A stretch of 64,000 bases of DNA from Microbacterium galbinum. Its GTDB lineage: Bacteria; Actinomycetota; Actinomycetes; Actinomycetales; Microbacteriaceae. The translations under genes and the position numbers were made by a program. The notes beneath the pieces are model-generated. The model was given only the letters and a program-made list of their open reading frames with translations. It was not told the origin of the DNA and did not search any database. Each line of letters starts with the position of its first letter. Position 1 is the stretch's first letter. The stretch lies in the NCBI RefSeq assembly GCF_023091225.1, contig NZ_JAHWXM010000001.1:620001-684000 (forward strand). Reading direction: 5' to 3'. Shown here piece by piece: positions 53,891-63,125 of this stretch.

Positions 53891-55155
53891 GAGCGTGCGC
53901 GGCGGCCGAGAGGTGACAGCGCGACGATGATCAAAACCAGGACGGATGCCGCGATCCCGAGTCCCGCGTACTGGAAATTCGACAGGATGACCCCGGCCAG
54001 CACCGCGCCGGCGGCCGCCGACAGGCTCATCAGCGAGTCGCTGCGCCCCTGCCGGCGCGTGCGCAGCTCGGGTGCACTCGACTCGGTCAGCAGCGCGGCA
54101 CCGGCGACGGTCGCGGCGCTCCAGCCGAGACCGAGGAGGATGAGGGCGACCATGACGCCCCAGGCCCGGTCGTTGGCGAAGATCGCGAAGATCAACGACC
54201 CGCCCAGCAGCACCTGCCCGAACAGCACGACCTGCAGCCGCCCCCAGCGGTCGGCGAGGATGCCGAAGACCGGGGAGAGCGCATACATGCCGGCGACGTG
54301 GAGCGCGATCGTGATCCCGACCAGCTGCGAGACGTCGGCCGCGGCAGCCGCCGCATCGTGCCCCGCATGCATGCTGTGCGCCATGTGAGAGAGATGGATC
54401 GGGGTCATCGCCATCACGGAGGCCATCACGACGTGGGAACCCGCGATCGCGAACATCGCGTAGCGTGCGACGACGGGGCGGTCGACGGCCTGGACGCTCG
54501 AGGCCGCCGCCGCGACGGTCGCGATGCGCTGCGCGGCCAGCAGCGGATCCGGTCGCAGCGCGACGAGGTAGAGCACGAGCGCCGCCGACTGCGCCACGAA
54601 CGAGAAGACGTACGACCCGGTCTGCGGCGGCATCCCGATCGCGGCGCCGACGATTTCCCCCGGCCCGAGCAGCAGCGGGCCGGCGACGCCACCGATCGTC
54701 GTCGCCCAGACGACGATCGACAGGTCGCGGCCTCGATGGGCGGGAACGGCGAGATCGGTCGCGGCGAAGCGCGACTGCAGGTTGCCCGCGTTGCCCGCGC
54801 CGATCATGAGGATGCCCGCCAGCAGCAGCGGGAAGACGCGCAGCGACGCAGCGAGGATGACGACCGCGATGCCGACGAGTGCGAAGAGGTTGCCGAGGGT
54901 CAGTGCCCTTCGACGGCCCACCCGCGCAGCGAGACGCGCCAGCGGGATCGCGCAGAGCGCCGCGCCGAGCGTGACCGACGCCGTCGCGAGCCCCGACAGC
55001 GCGTCGTCTCCCGAGATGTCGGCGGCCAGGAGCGCGCCGAGCGACACCGTCGCGCCGAAGGCGATCCCTCCGAGAACCTGCCCGAGGGAGAGGACGAGGA
55101 CCGTGCGGCGCTGCACCGCCGACTGCTGCGCGGCGGTGAGGGCCGGCGCGCTCAT
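53887..55155 (-). CDS. MFS transporter
   Basis: A 422-residue 12-helix major-facilitator exporter. The helix-2/3 loop motif region is at LARLAARVGRRRAL, followed by segments such as LLLGPGEIVGAAIGM. A histidine-rich loop (HLSHMAHSMHAGHDAAAAAAD) lies in the middle, which might bind metal ions. The substrate is unknown. ATG 55155 overlaps the FAH-family stop (ATGA), and the stop overlaps the methyltransferase start, so three genes form one tight unit. Confidence 0.9.
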   Translation of the reverse strand: MSAPALTAAQQSAVQRRTVLVLSLGQVLGGIAFGATVSLGALLAADISGDDALSGLATASVTLGAALCAIPLARLAARVGRRRALTLGNLFALVGIAVVILAASLRVFPLLLAGILMIGAGNAGNLQSRFAATDLAVPAHRGRDLSIVVWATTIGGVAGPLLLGPGEIVGAAIGMPPQTGSYVFSFVAQSAALVLYLVALRPDPLLAAQRIATVAAAASSVQAVDRPVVARYAMFAIAGSHVVMASVMAMTPIHLSHMAHSMHAGHDAAAAAADVSQLVGITIALHVAGMYALSPVFGILADRWGRLQVVLFGQVLLGGSLIFAIFANDRAWGVMVALILLGLGWSAATVAGAALLTESSAPELRTRRQGRSDSLMSLSAAAGAVLAGVILSNFQYAGLGIAASVLVLIIVALSPLGRRARS

Positions 55156-55928
55156 GCCGCGGGAACGGCGTCGCGCACGGCGCTGCGCAGGATGCCGAGA
55201 CCCGTGATCTCGACCTCGACCGTGTCACCGGCCGCGAAGGTGCCCACGCCCGCGGGCGTTCCGGTGAGGATGACATCACCCGGGAGCAGTGTGAAGACGG
55301 CCGACGCGTAGGCGATGATCTCCTCGACCGAATGGATCATGTCGGTCAGCGGCGCCTTCTGGCGGACCTCTCCGTTGACGCGCGTCTCGATCGTCGCCTC
55401 GGACGGGTCGAAGTCGGTGTTGATCGTCGGGCCGAGCGGGCAGAAGGTGTCGAAGCCCTTCGCTCGCGCCCACTGGCCGTCCTTGCGCTGCAGGTCGCGG
55501 GCGGTCACGTCGTTGCCGATCGTGTATCCGAGCACGTAGTCGAGGGCATCCGCCGCCGAGACGTTCTTCGCGACCTTGCCGATCACGACGGCGAGTTCGC
55601 CCTCGTACTCGGTCTGCCCCGAGATCGCCGGGCGCACGATCGTGTCGCCCGGGCCGATCACGGCGGTGTTCGGCTTGAGGAAGAGCAGCGGCTCCTCGGG
55701 GGCCTCTCCGCCCATCTCGGCGGCGTGGTCGTGGTAGTTCTTGCCGACGCAGACGATCTTCGATCGCGGGATCACCGGGGCGAGGATGACGGCGTCAGCG
55801 ATCGGCACACGGTCACCGGTCGGCTCGTAGCCTGCGAAGAGAGGGTCGCCCGAGAGGACGACGAGGTCTTTCTCGTCGACGATCCCGAAGAGGATGGCGT
55901 CGTCATGGCTGAATCGGGCGATCTTCAT
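55152..55928 (-). CDS. Fumarylacetoacetate hydrolase family protein
   Basis: A 258-residue FAH-superfamily enzyme that cleaves C-C bonds or decarboxylates or isomerises dicarbonyl acids. The metal-binding and catalytic segments VCVGKNYHDHAAEMGGE and GYTIGNDVTARDLQRKDGQW are conserved, with GTPAGVGTFAAGD near the C-terminus. ATG 55928. The closest type is a 5-oxopent-3-ene-1,2,5-tricarboxylate decarboxylase/ureidoglycolate lyase-like enzyme; the exact reaction cannot be read. A hairpin (55959-55995) separates it from ilvE. Confidence 0.9.
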   Translation of the reverse strand: MKIARFSHDDAILFGIVDEKDLVVLSGDPLFAGYEPTGDRVPIADAVILAPVIPRSKIVCVGKNYHDHAAEMGGEAPEEPLLFLKPNTAVIGPGDTIVRPAISGQTEYEGELAVVIGKVAKNVSAADALDYVLGYTIGNDVTARDLQRKDGQWARAKGFDTFCPLGPTINTDFDPSEATIETRVNGEVRQKAPLTDMIHSVEEIIAYASAVFTLLPGDVILTGTPAGVGTFAAGDTVEVEITGLGILRSAVRDAVPAA

Positions 55929-55958
55929 GACTCCAGCCTATCCAGCGGCCCCGACGAC

Positions 55959-55995
55959 GAGACCCCGCTTTGCCGGTTCGGCGAAACGGGGTCTC
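55959..55995 (-). terminator. Hairpin terminator after ilvE
   Basis: A 17-base stem (55959-55975 with 55979-55995, two wobble pairs, 3-base loop) lies 18 bases after the ilvE stop on the minus strand. Without a T-run it may act with Rho or mainly protect the message. Confidence 0.7.
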
Positions 55996-56012
55996 GGGTA
56001 GTTGGCGAGCGG

Positions 56013-57113
56013 TCAGGCGTCGAGGCGCAGCAGCCAGCCGTGGCGGTCGTCACGGCGCCCGTACTGGATGTCGGTGAGCTCTTCGCGCAGCGACAGAGCG
56101 AGCTCGCCGATCGGCTGGGGCTCGTCGAAGCCCTCGCCCACGAGCGCACCGATCGGGGTGACGACGGCGGCCGTACCGCACGCGAACACCTCGGTGATGT
56201 CGCCCGAGGCGACGCCCTCGCGCCACTCGTCGATCGAGATCGCCCGGCGCTCGACCGTGTACCCACGGTCCTCGGCGAGCTGCAGCAGCGAGTCGCGCGT
56301 GATGCCGTCGAGGATGCTGTCGGACTCGGGGGTGACGATGCGGCCGTCCTTGAACACGAACACCACGTTCATGCCGCCGAGCTCCTCGACGTCGTTCTTC
56401 TCGTTGAGGAAGACGACCTGGTCGCAGCCCTTCGAACTCGCCAGCGCCTGCGGCAGGAGGCTCGACGCGTAGTTCCCACCGGTCTTCGCCTTGCCCGTAC
56501 CACCGCGACCCGCGCGGGAGTGCTCCTCGGAGAGCCAGATGCGCACGGGCTTCACGCCTCCGGTGAAGTACGCGCCCGCGGGACTCGCGATGACGTAGTA
56601 GGCCACCTTCTGCGCGGCGCGGACGCCGAGGAACGCCTCCTTGGCGAACATGAACGGCCGGAGGTAGAGGCTCTGATCGGCACCGGACGGCACCCAGCGT
56701 CCGTCGACGGCGATGAGCTGACGCAGCGACTCGATGAAGTACTCGGTCGGGAGTTCCGGGAGCGCGAGGCGACGCGCACTCGCCTGCAGGCGAGCGGCGT
56801 TGCGGTCGGGACGGAAGGTGTGGATCGACCCGTCGGCGTGGCGGTAGGCCTTGATGCCCTCGAAGATCTCCTGACCGTAGTGCAGCACGGATGCCGCGGG
56901 GTCGAGCGGGATCGGGCCGTAGGGCTGCACGCGCGGTCGGTGCCAGCCGCCCTTGAGAGACCAGCAGATGTCGACCATGTGGTCGGTGAAGACGACGCCG
57001 AAGCCGGGGTTCTCCAGCACTTCGGCGACTCGCGCGGGCGAGGCCGCGGCGAGGTTCTTGGTCACAGCGAAATCGAGCGGAGCCACTGCTGCCTGTGCGT
57101 CGATGGTCGTCAT
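56013..57113 (-). CDS. ilvE: Branched-chain amino acid aminotransferase
   Basis: IlvE transfers the amino group to the keto acids of leucine, isoleucine and valine. The 366-residue fold-type IV PLP enzyme has YGQEIFEGIKAYRHADG at the N-terminus and the PLP lysine in GTGKAKTGGNYASSLLPQAL. ATG 57113 (MTTIDAQAAVAPLDFAVTKN). It lies 61 bases downstream of leuB on the same strand, linking the final steps of leucine synthesis. Confidence 0.95.
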   Translation of the reverse strand: MTTIDAQAAVAPLDFAVTKNLAAASPARVAEVLENPGFGVVFTDHMVDICWSLKGGWHRPRVQPYGPIPLDPAASVLHYGQEIFEGIKAYRHADGSIHTFRPDRNAARLQASARRLALPELPTEYFIESLRQLIAVDGRWVPSGADQSLYLRPFMFAKEAFLGVRAAQKVAYYVIASPAGAYFTGGVKPVRIWLSEEHSRAGRGGTGKAKTGGNYASSLLPQALASSKGCDQVVFLNEKNDVEELGGMNVVFVFKDGRIVTPESDSILDGITRDSLLQLAEDRGYTVERRAISIDEWREGVASGDITEVFACGTAAVVTPIGALVGEGFDEPQPIGELALSLREELTDIQYGRRDDRHGWLLRLDA

Positions 57114-57174
57114 GGTGATGTTCCGTTCTGAGGGGTGTACGCGTCCTCGCGCGGTTCCAGCCTACGCCTGCGGA

Positions 57175-58218
57175 TCAGAGGCGTGCGGCGATCGCGGAGC
57201 CGATCTCGGCGGTGGTGCGCGCGCCGTCACGGCTCGCGATGTCCGCCTCGACCGCTGCGCTGACGCGTGCGGATTCGGCCGTGAGGCCGAGGTGGTCGAG
57301 CAGCAGCGCGATCGAGAGGATCGCAGCGGTCGGATCGGCCTTCTGCTGCCCCGCGATGTCGGGCGCCGAACCGTGCACCGGCTCGAACATCGACGGGAAG
57401 GCGCCCGAGGGATTGATGTTCCCCGAGGCGGCGAGTCCGATTCCGCCGGTGACGGCACCGGCGAGATCGGTGAGGATGTCACCGAAGAGGTTGTCGGTGA
57501 CGATGACGTCGAAACGCGCGGGATCCGTCACGAGGAAGATCGTGGCGGCGTCGACGTGGAAGTACTCGACCGCGACATCGGGATGCTCGGCCGCGACCTC
57601 GTTCACGATCCGCTGCCAGATGGCACCGGCGTGCACGAGCACGTTCGTCTTGTGCACGAGCGTGAGCTTGTGGCGACGGCGCTCCGCGAGTTCGAACGCG
57701 TAGCGGACCACGCGCTCGACGCCGAACGCCGTGTTCACCGAGGTCTCGTTGGCGATCTCGTGCGGGGTGCCCTGACGGATCGCTCCCCCGTTGCCGACGT
57801 AGGGACCTTCGGTGCCCTCGCGCACGACGACGAAGTCGATGTCACCGGGGTTCGCGAGCGGTCCCGCGGCGCCCGTGAAGAGCTTGGAGGGGCGCAGGTT
57901 CACGTAGTGGTCGAGCGTGAAGCGGAGCTTGAGGAGCAGGCCCCGCTCGATGTTCGCGTCCTTGAGCCGCGGGTCGCCCGGCGTCCCGCCGACCGCGCCG
58001 AGCAGGATCGCGTCGTGGGCGGAGATCGCGGCGAGGTCGTCGTCGGTGAGCGTGTCTCCGGTCTCGAGGAACCGAGCGGCTCCGAGCGAGAAGCGGGTCT
58101 TGTCGAACGTCACGTCCGTCTCGGCGGTGACCGCGTCGAGCACCTTCTCGGCTTCGGCGATGACCTCGGGACCGATGCCGTCACCCGGGATGACGGCCAG
58201 CTTCACGACACGCGACAT
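57175..58218 (-). CDS. leuB: 3-isopropylmalate dehydrogenase
   Basis: LeuB oxidises and decarboxylates 3-isopropylmalate, following LeuCD. The 347-residue enzyme begins [20 protein letters not shown] and has [20 protein letters not shown] and [18 protein letters not shown], the metal and NAD regions of the family. ATG 58218 has AAGGAG upstream; the open frame reaching 58617 overlaps the convergent exporter region. It is about 22 kb from leuCD, so leucine genes are split in this chromosome. Confidence 0.96.
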   Translation of the reverse strand: MSRVVKLAVIPGDGIGPEVIAEAEKVLDAVTAETDVTFDKTRFSLGAARFLETGDTLTDDDLAAISAHDAILLGAVGGTPGDPRLKDANIERGLLLKLRFTLDHYVNLRPSKLFTGAAGPLANPGDIDFVVVREGTEGPYVGNGGAIRQGTPHEIANETSVNTAFGVERVVRYAFELAERRRHKLTLVHKTNVLVHAGAIWQRIVNEVAAEHPDVAVEYFHVDAATIFLVTDPARFDVIVTDNLFGDILTDLAGAVTGGIGLAASGNINPSGAFPSMFEPVHGSAPDIAGQQKADPTAAILSIALLLDHLGLTAESARVSAAVEADIASRDGARTTAEIGSAIAARL

Positions 58219-58285
58219 GACACTCCTTGCTTCGGGAACCGAGCCGCGAGTCGGTGTCGACGGCTCGGTTCCCCCAGCGTACTGG

Positions 58286-59821
58286 TCAGCGCGGGTTGCG
58301 CGTGCGCAGTGTGACGGCGGCGATGACGCCCGCGACCACGACGAGTCCCGCACCGATGAGCGAGGTGATGAAGACACCCGAGCCGAAGGCGTCCGCCGCC
58401 GCCTGCCACAGCTCGTCGCCCAGCGTGCCCGAGAGCTCGTTCGAGGCGGTATAGGCACCGGCGAGCGTCTCGCGCGCGGCATCCGCGGTCTCGGCGGGCA
58501 GCCCCGCCGGAAGCACGATCGCAGCGCGGTAGAACGCGGTGATGATGCCGCCCAGCACCGCGGTACCGAGCACCGCACCGAGTTCGTACGCGGTCTCCGA
58601 GACCGCGCTGGCCGCACCCGCCTTCTCGGCCGGCGCGCTGGAGAGGATCAGCTCGTTGGAGATCGTCTCGGCGGCGCCGATGCCGATGCCGAGCACCACG
58701 AAGGCGATGATGAGCGGAGCGACACCGTGCTCGTGGGTCGTGAACGCCACGATCAGGTACCCCGCCACCGAGAACGCGAGACCCATCGGCACGACGAGGT
58801 GCGGCGCCACGCGTCGCGAGATCGGTACGACGCCGAGCCCCGCGACGATCATCACGGCCATGCCGGGCACGAGGGCCAGACCGGCCATCATCGGCGACAG
58901 GCCGAGCACGAGCTGCAGATGCTGCGACACGAAGTACAGGAATCCGACGAGCGCGACGACGCTGAGGAGGTTCACCAGGATCGCCCCCGAGAAGGTGCCG
59001 CGCCGGAAGAGCGCCATGTCGAGCATCGGGATCTCCGCGCGGAGCTGGCGGCGCACGAACAGCACGCCCATCACGACCCCGAGCAGCGCCCATGCACCGG
59101 CGACGACCGAGGGTCCGTCGACCGCGAGCGACTTGATCGCGTAGACGACCGGGATCATCGCGGCCATCGACAGGGCGATGCTGAGCAGATCGATGCGTCC
59201 GGGGTTCGGGTCGCGGCTCTCGGGAACGAGCAGCGGCGCGGCGATGAGGAGCGGGATGAGCACCGGGACGGCGATGAGGAACACCGAGCCCCAGCTGAAG
59301 TGCTCGAGCAGGAACCCGCCGACGATCGGTCCGAGCGCGGAGCCCGCGGAGAACGCGGAGGCCCACACGGCGATCGCGAGCCGACGCTGATCGCGGTTCA
59401 CGAAGATCGACCGCAGCAGCGAGAGGGTCGAGGGCATCAGCATCGCGCCGAAGAATCCCAGCAGCGCACGGGCGGCGATGAGCAGACCGGCGGTCGGGGC
59501 GAAGGCTGCGAGCACCGACACGGCGGCGAATCCGCTCGCGCCGATCAACAGCATCCTGCGGCGGCCGAACCGGTCGCCCAGCATTCCCATCGTCACGAGG
59601 AGTCCCGCGAGCACGAGCGGGTAGACGTCGATGATCCACAACTGCTCGGCACCGGAGGGCGCGAGCGCGATGGAGATCTCGGGCAGCGCGAAACTGAGCA
59701 CCGTATTGTCGACCGAAACCAGCAGCACCGGCAGCATCAGCACGATGAGCGCGGCCCATCCGCGGGCTCCGACGCGGGGGGCATCCGTTCCTGCCGTCGG
59801 GATCGACGCGGTCCGGGTCAT
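58286..59821 (-). CDS. DHA2-family (14-TM) drug-efflux MFS transporter
   Basis: A 511-residue exporter with 14 predicted helices. The family landmarks are [19 protein letters not shown] in helix 1, [20 protein letters not shown] (motif A) and [18 protein letters not shown] (motif C). Such proteins extrude antiseptics or dyes. ATG 59821 is chosen because the longer open frame covers the divergent tetR operator. It diverges from a TetR gene at 59916 with a palindromic operator between, so it is probably substrate-inducible. Confidence 0.92.
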   Translation of the reverse strand: MTRTASIPTAGTDAPRVGARGWAALIVLMLPVLLVSVDNTVLSFALPEISIALAPSGAEQLWIIDVYPLVLAGLLVTMGMLGDRFGRRRMLLIGASGFAAVSVLAAFAPTAGLLIAARALLGFFGAMLMPSTLSLLRSIFVNRDQRRLAIAVWASAFSAGSALGPIVGGFLLEHFSWGSVFLIAVPVLIPLLIAAPLLVPESRDPNPGRIDLLSIALSMAAMIPVVYAIKSLAVDGPSVVAGAWALLGVVMGVLFVRRQLRAEIPMLDMALFRRGTFSGAILVNLLSVVALVGFLYFVSQHLQLVLGLSPMMAGLALVPGMAVMIVAGLGVVPISRRVAPHLVVPMGLAFSVAGYLIVAFTTHEHGVAPLIIAFVVLGIGIGAAETISNELILSSAPAEKAGAASAVSETAYELGAVLGTAVLGGIITAFYRAAIVLPAGLPAETADAARETLAGAYTASNELSGTLGDELWQAAADAFGSGVFITSLIGAGLVVVAGVIAAVTLRTRNPR

Positions 59822-59849
59822 GTCACACCTCTCACTTTCTGCGGCGGCA

Positions 59850-59877
59850 TTACTAAACCGTCCGGCTGGTATAGTAA
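59850..59877. promoter_or_regulatory. TetR operator with overlapping promoter elements
   Basis: TTACTAAACC (59850-59859) and GGTATAGTAA (59868-59877) are reverse complements with one mismatch and an 8-base centre, in the exporter-tetR gap. TATAGT (59870-59875) could be the tetR -10 box and TTTAGT on the other strand the exporter's, so bound TetR would block both promoters. Confidence 0.72.
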
Positions 59878-59915
59878 CAGAATCCGCCCTGATCGACGAC
59901 TGAGCAGAGGACCCG

Positions 59916-60461
59916 ATGCCCCGACCACCCCTCGCCCGCGAGCGCGTGCTCGACGCCTTCGAAGAGCTCGTCCTCACCGAGGGCGAGCGGGCCGCCACCA
60001 TCGAGGCGACAGCCAAGGCCGCCGGTGTCTCGAAGGGCGGTCTGCTCTACCATTTCGGATCGAAGGACGAGCTCGTCGCCGGGCTCCTGCAGCGCCTGGA
60101 GGAGTTGACGACCGCCGACCTCGCACGCATGAACGCCGCCGACGAAGGCCCCGTGTCGTACTACGTGCGGACCTCCGTCATGGAGGACGACGCACTCGAC
60201 CGTGCGCTGGTCACCGCCTCACGGCTCGCCCAGGGCGGCTCGGTCGCCGCTGCGGACGCCCTTCGGGACTCGCGCAGGCGCTGGGAGGACACCATCCGTC
60301 CGCACGTGCGCGACCAGGCGGGGCTCGACCTCGTCATGCTGCTCAGCGACGGCCTCTACTTCAACAACTCCCTCGACGTGAACGGCTCCGAGCATCTCGT
60401 CCCCCGGCCCGACGAACTCTCCGCACTGATCGCGCTCGTCCTCCGCACGACGGCTCCGTGA
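59916..60461 (+). CDS. TetR-family regulator of the DHA2 exporter
   Basis: A 181-residue TetR repressor with a helix-turn-helix (TIEATAKAAGVSKGGLLYHF) at residues 25-46 and a helical ligand pocket ending GLYFNNSLDVNGSEHLVPRP. ATG 59916. The divergent exporter and the palindrome in between make this its likely target, in the way QacR and TetR work. The ligand is unknown. Confidence 0.92.
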   Translation: MPRPPLARERVLDAFEELVLTEGERAATIEATAKAAGVSKGGLLYHFGSKDELVAGLLQRLEELTTADLARMNAADEGPVSYYVRTSVMEDDALDRALVTASRLAQGGSVAAADALRDSRRRWEDTIRPHVRDQAGLDLVMLLSDGLYFNNSLDVNGSEHLVPRPDELSALIALVLRTTAP

Positions 60462-60482
60462 TCGGCATCCCGTCGACGACGA

Positions 60483-60508
60483 AGGGCGAGGCGCTCGCGC
60501 GCCCCGCC
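60483..60508. terminator. Hairpin between convergent tetR and serA
   Basis: GGGCGAGGCGC (60483-60493) pairs with GCGCCCCGCCC (60498-60508) except for one A-C mismatch, with a 4-base loop, in the 66-base gap between the two stop codons. It probably serves both directions. Confidence 0.55.
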
Positions 60509-60527
60509 CTCGAATCCCCCGTCGTGA

Positions 60528-62132
60528 TCAGATGTCGGTGATCTCGATCTGACGGAACAGGTCGGCGTCGATCGCATCGCGCACGTCGTCGAGCAGTTCG
60601 TCGGAGACCGGCGAGTCCAGCGTGAGAACACTCAGCGCCTGGGCACCGGCGGCCTCGCGTGCGATCTGCATGCCGGCGATGTTGATGCCGGCCTCGCCGA
60701 ACTTCTGCCCGTAGACCGCGACGATTCCGGGACGGTCGGTGTAGAGCATGACGACGTGGTGCTTCTCGATCGGGAGCTCGAGTGCGTGGTCGTTGATGCC
60801 GACCAGCTTCTCGGCCTGCTTCGGGCCGGTGAGCGTGCCCGACACCGAGAGCTGCGAACCATCGGAGAGGGCACCGGTGAGGGTGATGACGTTGCGGTAC
60901 TCGGCGCTGACATCGTCCTTGAGCAGACGCACCGCGATGCCGCGCTGCTCGGCGAGCAGCGGAGCGTTGACGTACGACACCGTCTCGCTCACGATGTTCG
61001 TGAAGACGCCCTTGAGAGCCGCGAGCTTGAGGACGCTCACGTCGTAGTCGTTCAGCTCGCCGTGCACCTCGACGTCGAGGCTCGTGAGCGGCGACGTCGC
61101 GAGAGCGGCGAAGATCTGGCCGAGCTTCTCGACGAGCGAGATGCCGGGGCGCACGTACGGGTCGATGACACCACCGGCGACGTTCACCGCGTCGGGCACC
61201 AGGTCGCCACCGAGGGCGAGGCGCACCGAGCGGGCGACCGAGACACCGGCCTTCTCCTGCGCCTCCTCGGTGCTGGCACCGAGGTGCGGGGTGACGACGA
61301 CGTTCGGGAGGTCGAGGAGCGCGTGGGCGCTCCCGCCCTCGACCGGAGGCTCGGACGTGAAGACGTCGAGGCCGGCGCCGGCGATCTCGCCCGCGACGAG
61401 CGCCTCGCGCAGAGCCTCCTCGTCGATGAGCCCCCCACGCGCGACGTTCACGACGAAGGCGGTCGGCTTCATGGCCTTGAACTGCTCCGCACCGATCATC
61501 CCCGTGGTCTCGGGCGTCTTCGGCATGTGGATCGTGAGAAAGTCCGACTCGGCGACGAGCTCGTCGAGCGAGAGGAGCTGCACACCGAGCTGCTGCGCAC
61601 GCGCCGAGGTGACGTAGGGGTCGTAGGCGACGACGCGCATGTCGAACGCGGCCAGACGCGCGGCGACCAGCGCGCCGATGCGGCCGAGGCCGACGATGCC
61701 GACGGTCTTCTCAAAGAGCTCCGCTCCGGTGAAGGAGCTGCGCTTCCAGGCCCCGGCCGACAGCGAGGCGTGCGCGGCGGGGATGCGGCGCGCGAGGCTG
61801 AGGATGTGACCGACGGTGAGTTCGGCGGCCGAGACGATGTTGGAGGTCGGGGCATTGACGACCATGACGCCGGCCGCGGTGGCCGCCTTGATGTCGACGT
61901 TGTCGAGTCCGACGCCGGCGCGGGCGACGACCTTCAGCTTCGGCGCGTGCGTCAGCGCCTCTTCATCGATCTGCGTCGCCGAGCGCACGAGCACGGCATC
62001 GGCCTCCGACAACGCCGAGAACAGCGCCTCGCGATCGGTGCCGTCGACATTGCGGACATCGAAGTCCGGGCCCAGGGCCTCGATCGTGGCAGGAGAGAGA
62101 ACTTCGGCGATGAGCACTACGGGCTTCGGCAC
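60528..62132 (-). CDS. serA: D-3-phosphoglycerate dehydrogenase
   Basis: SerA oxidises 3-phosphoglycerate in the first step of serine synthesis. The 534-residue long form has a catalytic domain with VGIVGLGRIGALVAARL and the active-site histidine in VVTPHLGASTEEAQ, an intervening substrate domain (around residues 320-450) and a C-terminal ACT domain (HHVVMLYTDRPGIVAVYG) that binds serine for feedback control. The start is GTG 62132 with AAGGA upstream; TTG 62156 in the same frame is less likely. Confidence 0.95.
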   Translation of the reverse strand: MPKPVVLIAEVLSPATIEALGPDFDVRNVDGTDREALFSALSEADAVLVRSATQIDEEALTHAPKLKVVARAGVGLDNVDIKAATAAGVMVVNAPTSNIVSAAELTVGHILSLARRIPAAHASLSAGAWKRSSFTGAELFEKTVGIVGLGRIGALVAARLAAFDMRVVAYDPYVTSARAQQLGVQLLSLDELVAESDFLTIHMPKTPETTGMIGAEQFKAMKPTAFVVNVARGGLIDEEALREALVAGEIAGAGLDVFTSEPPVEGGSAHALLDLPNVVVTPHLGASTEEAQEKAGVSVARSVRLALGGDLVPDAVNVAGGVIDPYVRPGISLVEKLGQIFAALATSPLTSLDVEVHGELNDYDVSVLKLAALKGVFTNIVSETVSYVNAPLLAEQRGIAVRLLKDDVSAEYRNVITLTGALSDGSQLSVSGTLTGPKQAEKLVGINDHALELPIEKHHVVMLYTDRPGIVAVYGQKFGEAGINIAGMQIAREAAGAQALSVLTLDSPVSDELLDDVRDAIDADLFRQIEITDI

Positions 62133-62243
62133 AGTGGATCCTTCGGGGCAACACAATAGGGGCCGATGCGCCGCACGCCTTCGGGGGCGCGATCTCCTCC
62201 ACTGTACCCGAGGGGATCGCTCGGCTTTACCGTGTGACGCCCG

Positions 62244-62576
62244 TCAGGCGGCGATGAGCCCGAGGCTCAACGACAGCACGCAGAGCCAGAAGACCGCCAC
62301 GATCCCGAGGCCGGCGAGCAGCGCCAGAGCGAGTTCACCCGCGCGACGGCGACGTCCGATCGCGGAGGCGAACACGAAGACGATCGCGGGGAACACGACG
62401 CCGAACAGCAGCGTGATCCACCCCCCAGCGGTCAGCCCTCCCTGCGCCATCTGGATCAGGTGCGCGACGGCGTTCCACACCGCATAGGCGTAGAACAGCC
62501 CGGCCAGCCCCAGGACGAGGCCGGTGATCCAGCGGGGCGAGGTGCGCGTGCTGTCGATGCTCTGCTCGGCGCTCAT
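62244..62576 (-). CDS. Small three-helix membrane protein
   Basis: I do not recognise this gene. The 110-residue protein has a short hydrophilic start (MSAEQSIDSTRTSPRW) and about three hydrophobic segments: ITGLVLGLAGLFYAYAVW, the GWITLLFGVVFPAIVFVFA region and ALLAGLGIVAVFWLCVLSL. ATG 62576 overlaps the stop of the gene upstream (ATGA), so the two membrane proteins are co-translated. It lies 111 bases upstream of serA. Confidence 0.75.
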   Translation of the reverse strand: MSAEQSIDSTRTSPRWITGLVLGLAGLFYAYAVWNAVAHLIQMAQGGLTAGGWITLLFGVVFPAIVFVFASAIGRRRRAGELALALLAGLGIVAVFWLCVLSLSLGLIAA

Positions 62577-63064
62577 GCTCCGATCACCCCCACGGTCACG
62601 AACGGCCACGGCACGAGGAGCACGACACCGAGCAGGAGAAGGGATGCCCGCACCCACGACGCCCGCCCGCGGGTGAGCACCCACGTGGCCAGGAACCACA
62701 GCGCGGGTGCGGCGACCGCCAGCACGAACCACGGGACGAACATCTCGTCGGCGACGAAGAAGTTGGCGAGCGGCTTGAGCCTCAGACCACCGACCACCCA
62801 GCCGATCGAGTACAGGAGGTACACACCACCGACGACACCCGTGATGAGCAGCATCGCCGTGCTCAGGGGTGCACGCTCGTCTTCCTCTTCCGCTCGGTCG
62901 TCCCCGAGGGGCGCGGCGTGCTGCGACGGACCCTCGACGCGATCGGCGACGACGGGGGCAGGCGTTTCGGCGGCGATCTTCTCGCGCCTCACCGGAGCCG
63001 GACGCGCGAGCGACGCGTCGTCATCCCCGTCCCAGTTCAGGGCGTCATCGGAATCGGAGGTCAT
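62573..63064 (-). CDS. Membrane protein with acidic N-terminal tail
   Basis: A 163-residue protein, not recognised. The first 67 residues are acidic and probably disordered (DSDDALNWDGDDDASL); then come about three helices (STAMLLITGVVGGVYLLYSI; WFVLAVAAPALWFLATWVL; ASLLLLGVVLLVPWPFVTV). ATG 63064 is preferred because the open frame beyond it covers the divergent gene. It diverges from the 63126 gene with 61 bases between. Confidence 0.75.
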   Translation of the reverse strand: MTSDSDDALNWDGDDDASLARPAPVRREKIAAETPAPVVADRVEGPSQHAAPLGDDRAEEEDERAPLSTAMLLITGVVGGVYLLYSIGWVVGGLRLKPLANFFVADEMFVPWFVLAVAAPALWFLATWVLTRGRASWVRASLLLLGVVLLVPWPFVTVGVIGA

Positions 63065-63125
63065 GTCTCCAGCGTAGGACACCTCGTCCACTAGGCTCGG
63101 CGTCACGACCGAGGAGGGGGCCATC

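Noticed and set aside
62133..62243. Possible riboswitch or T-box upstream of serA
   Set aside because: No T-box specifier or antiterminator signature and no glycine-riboswitch pattern could be made out; only a weak -10-like TACAGT.
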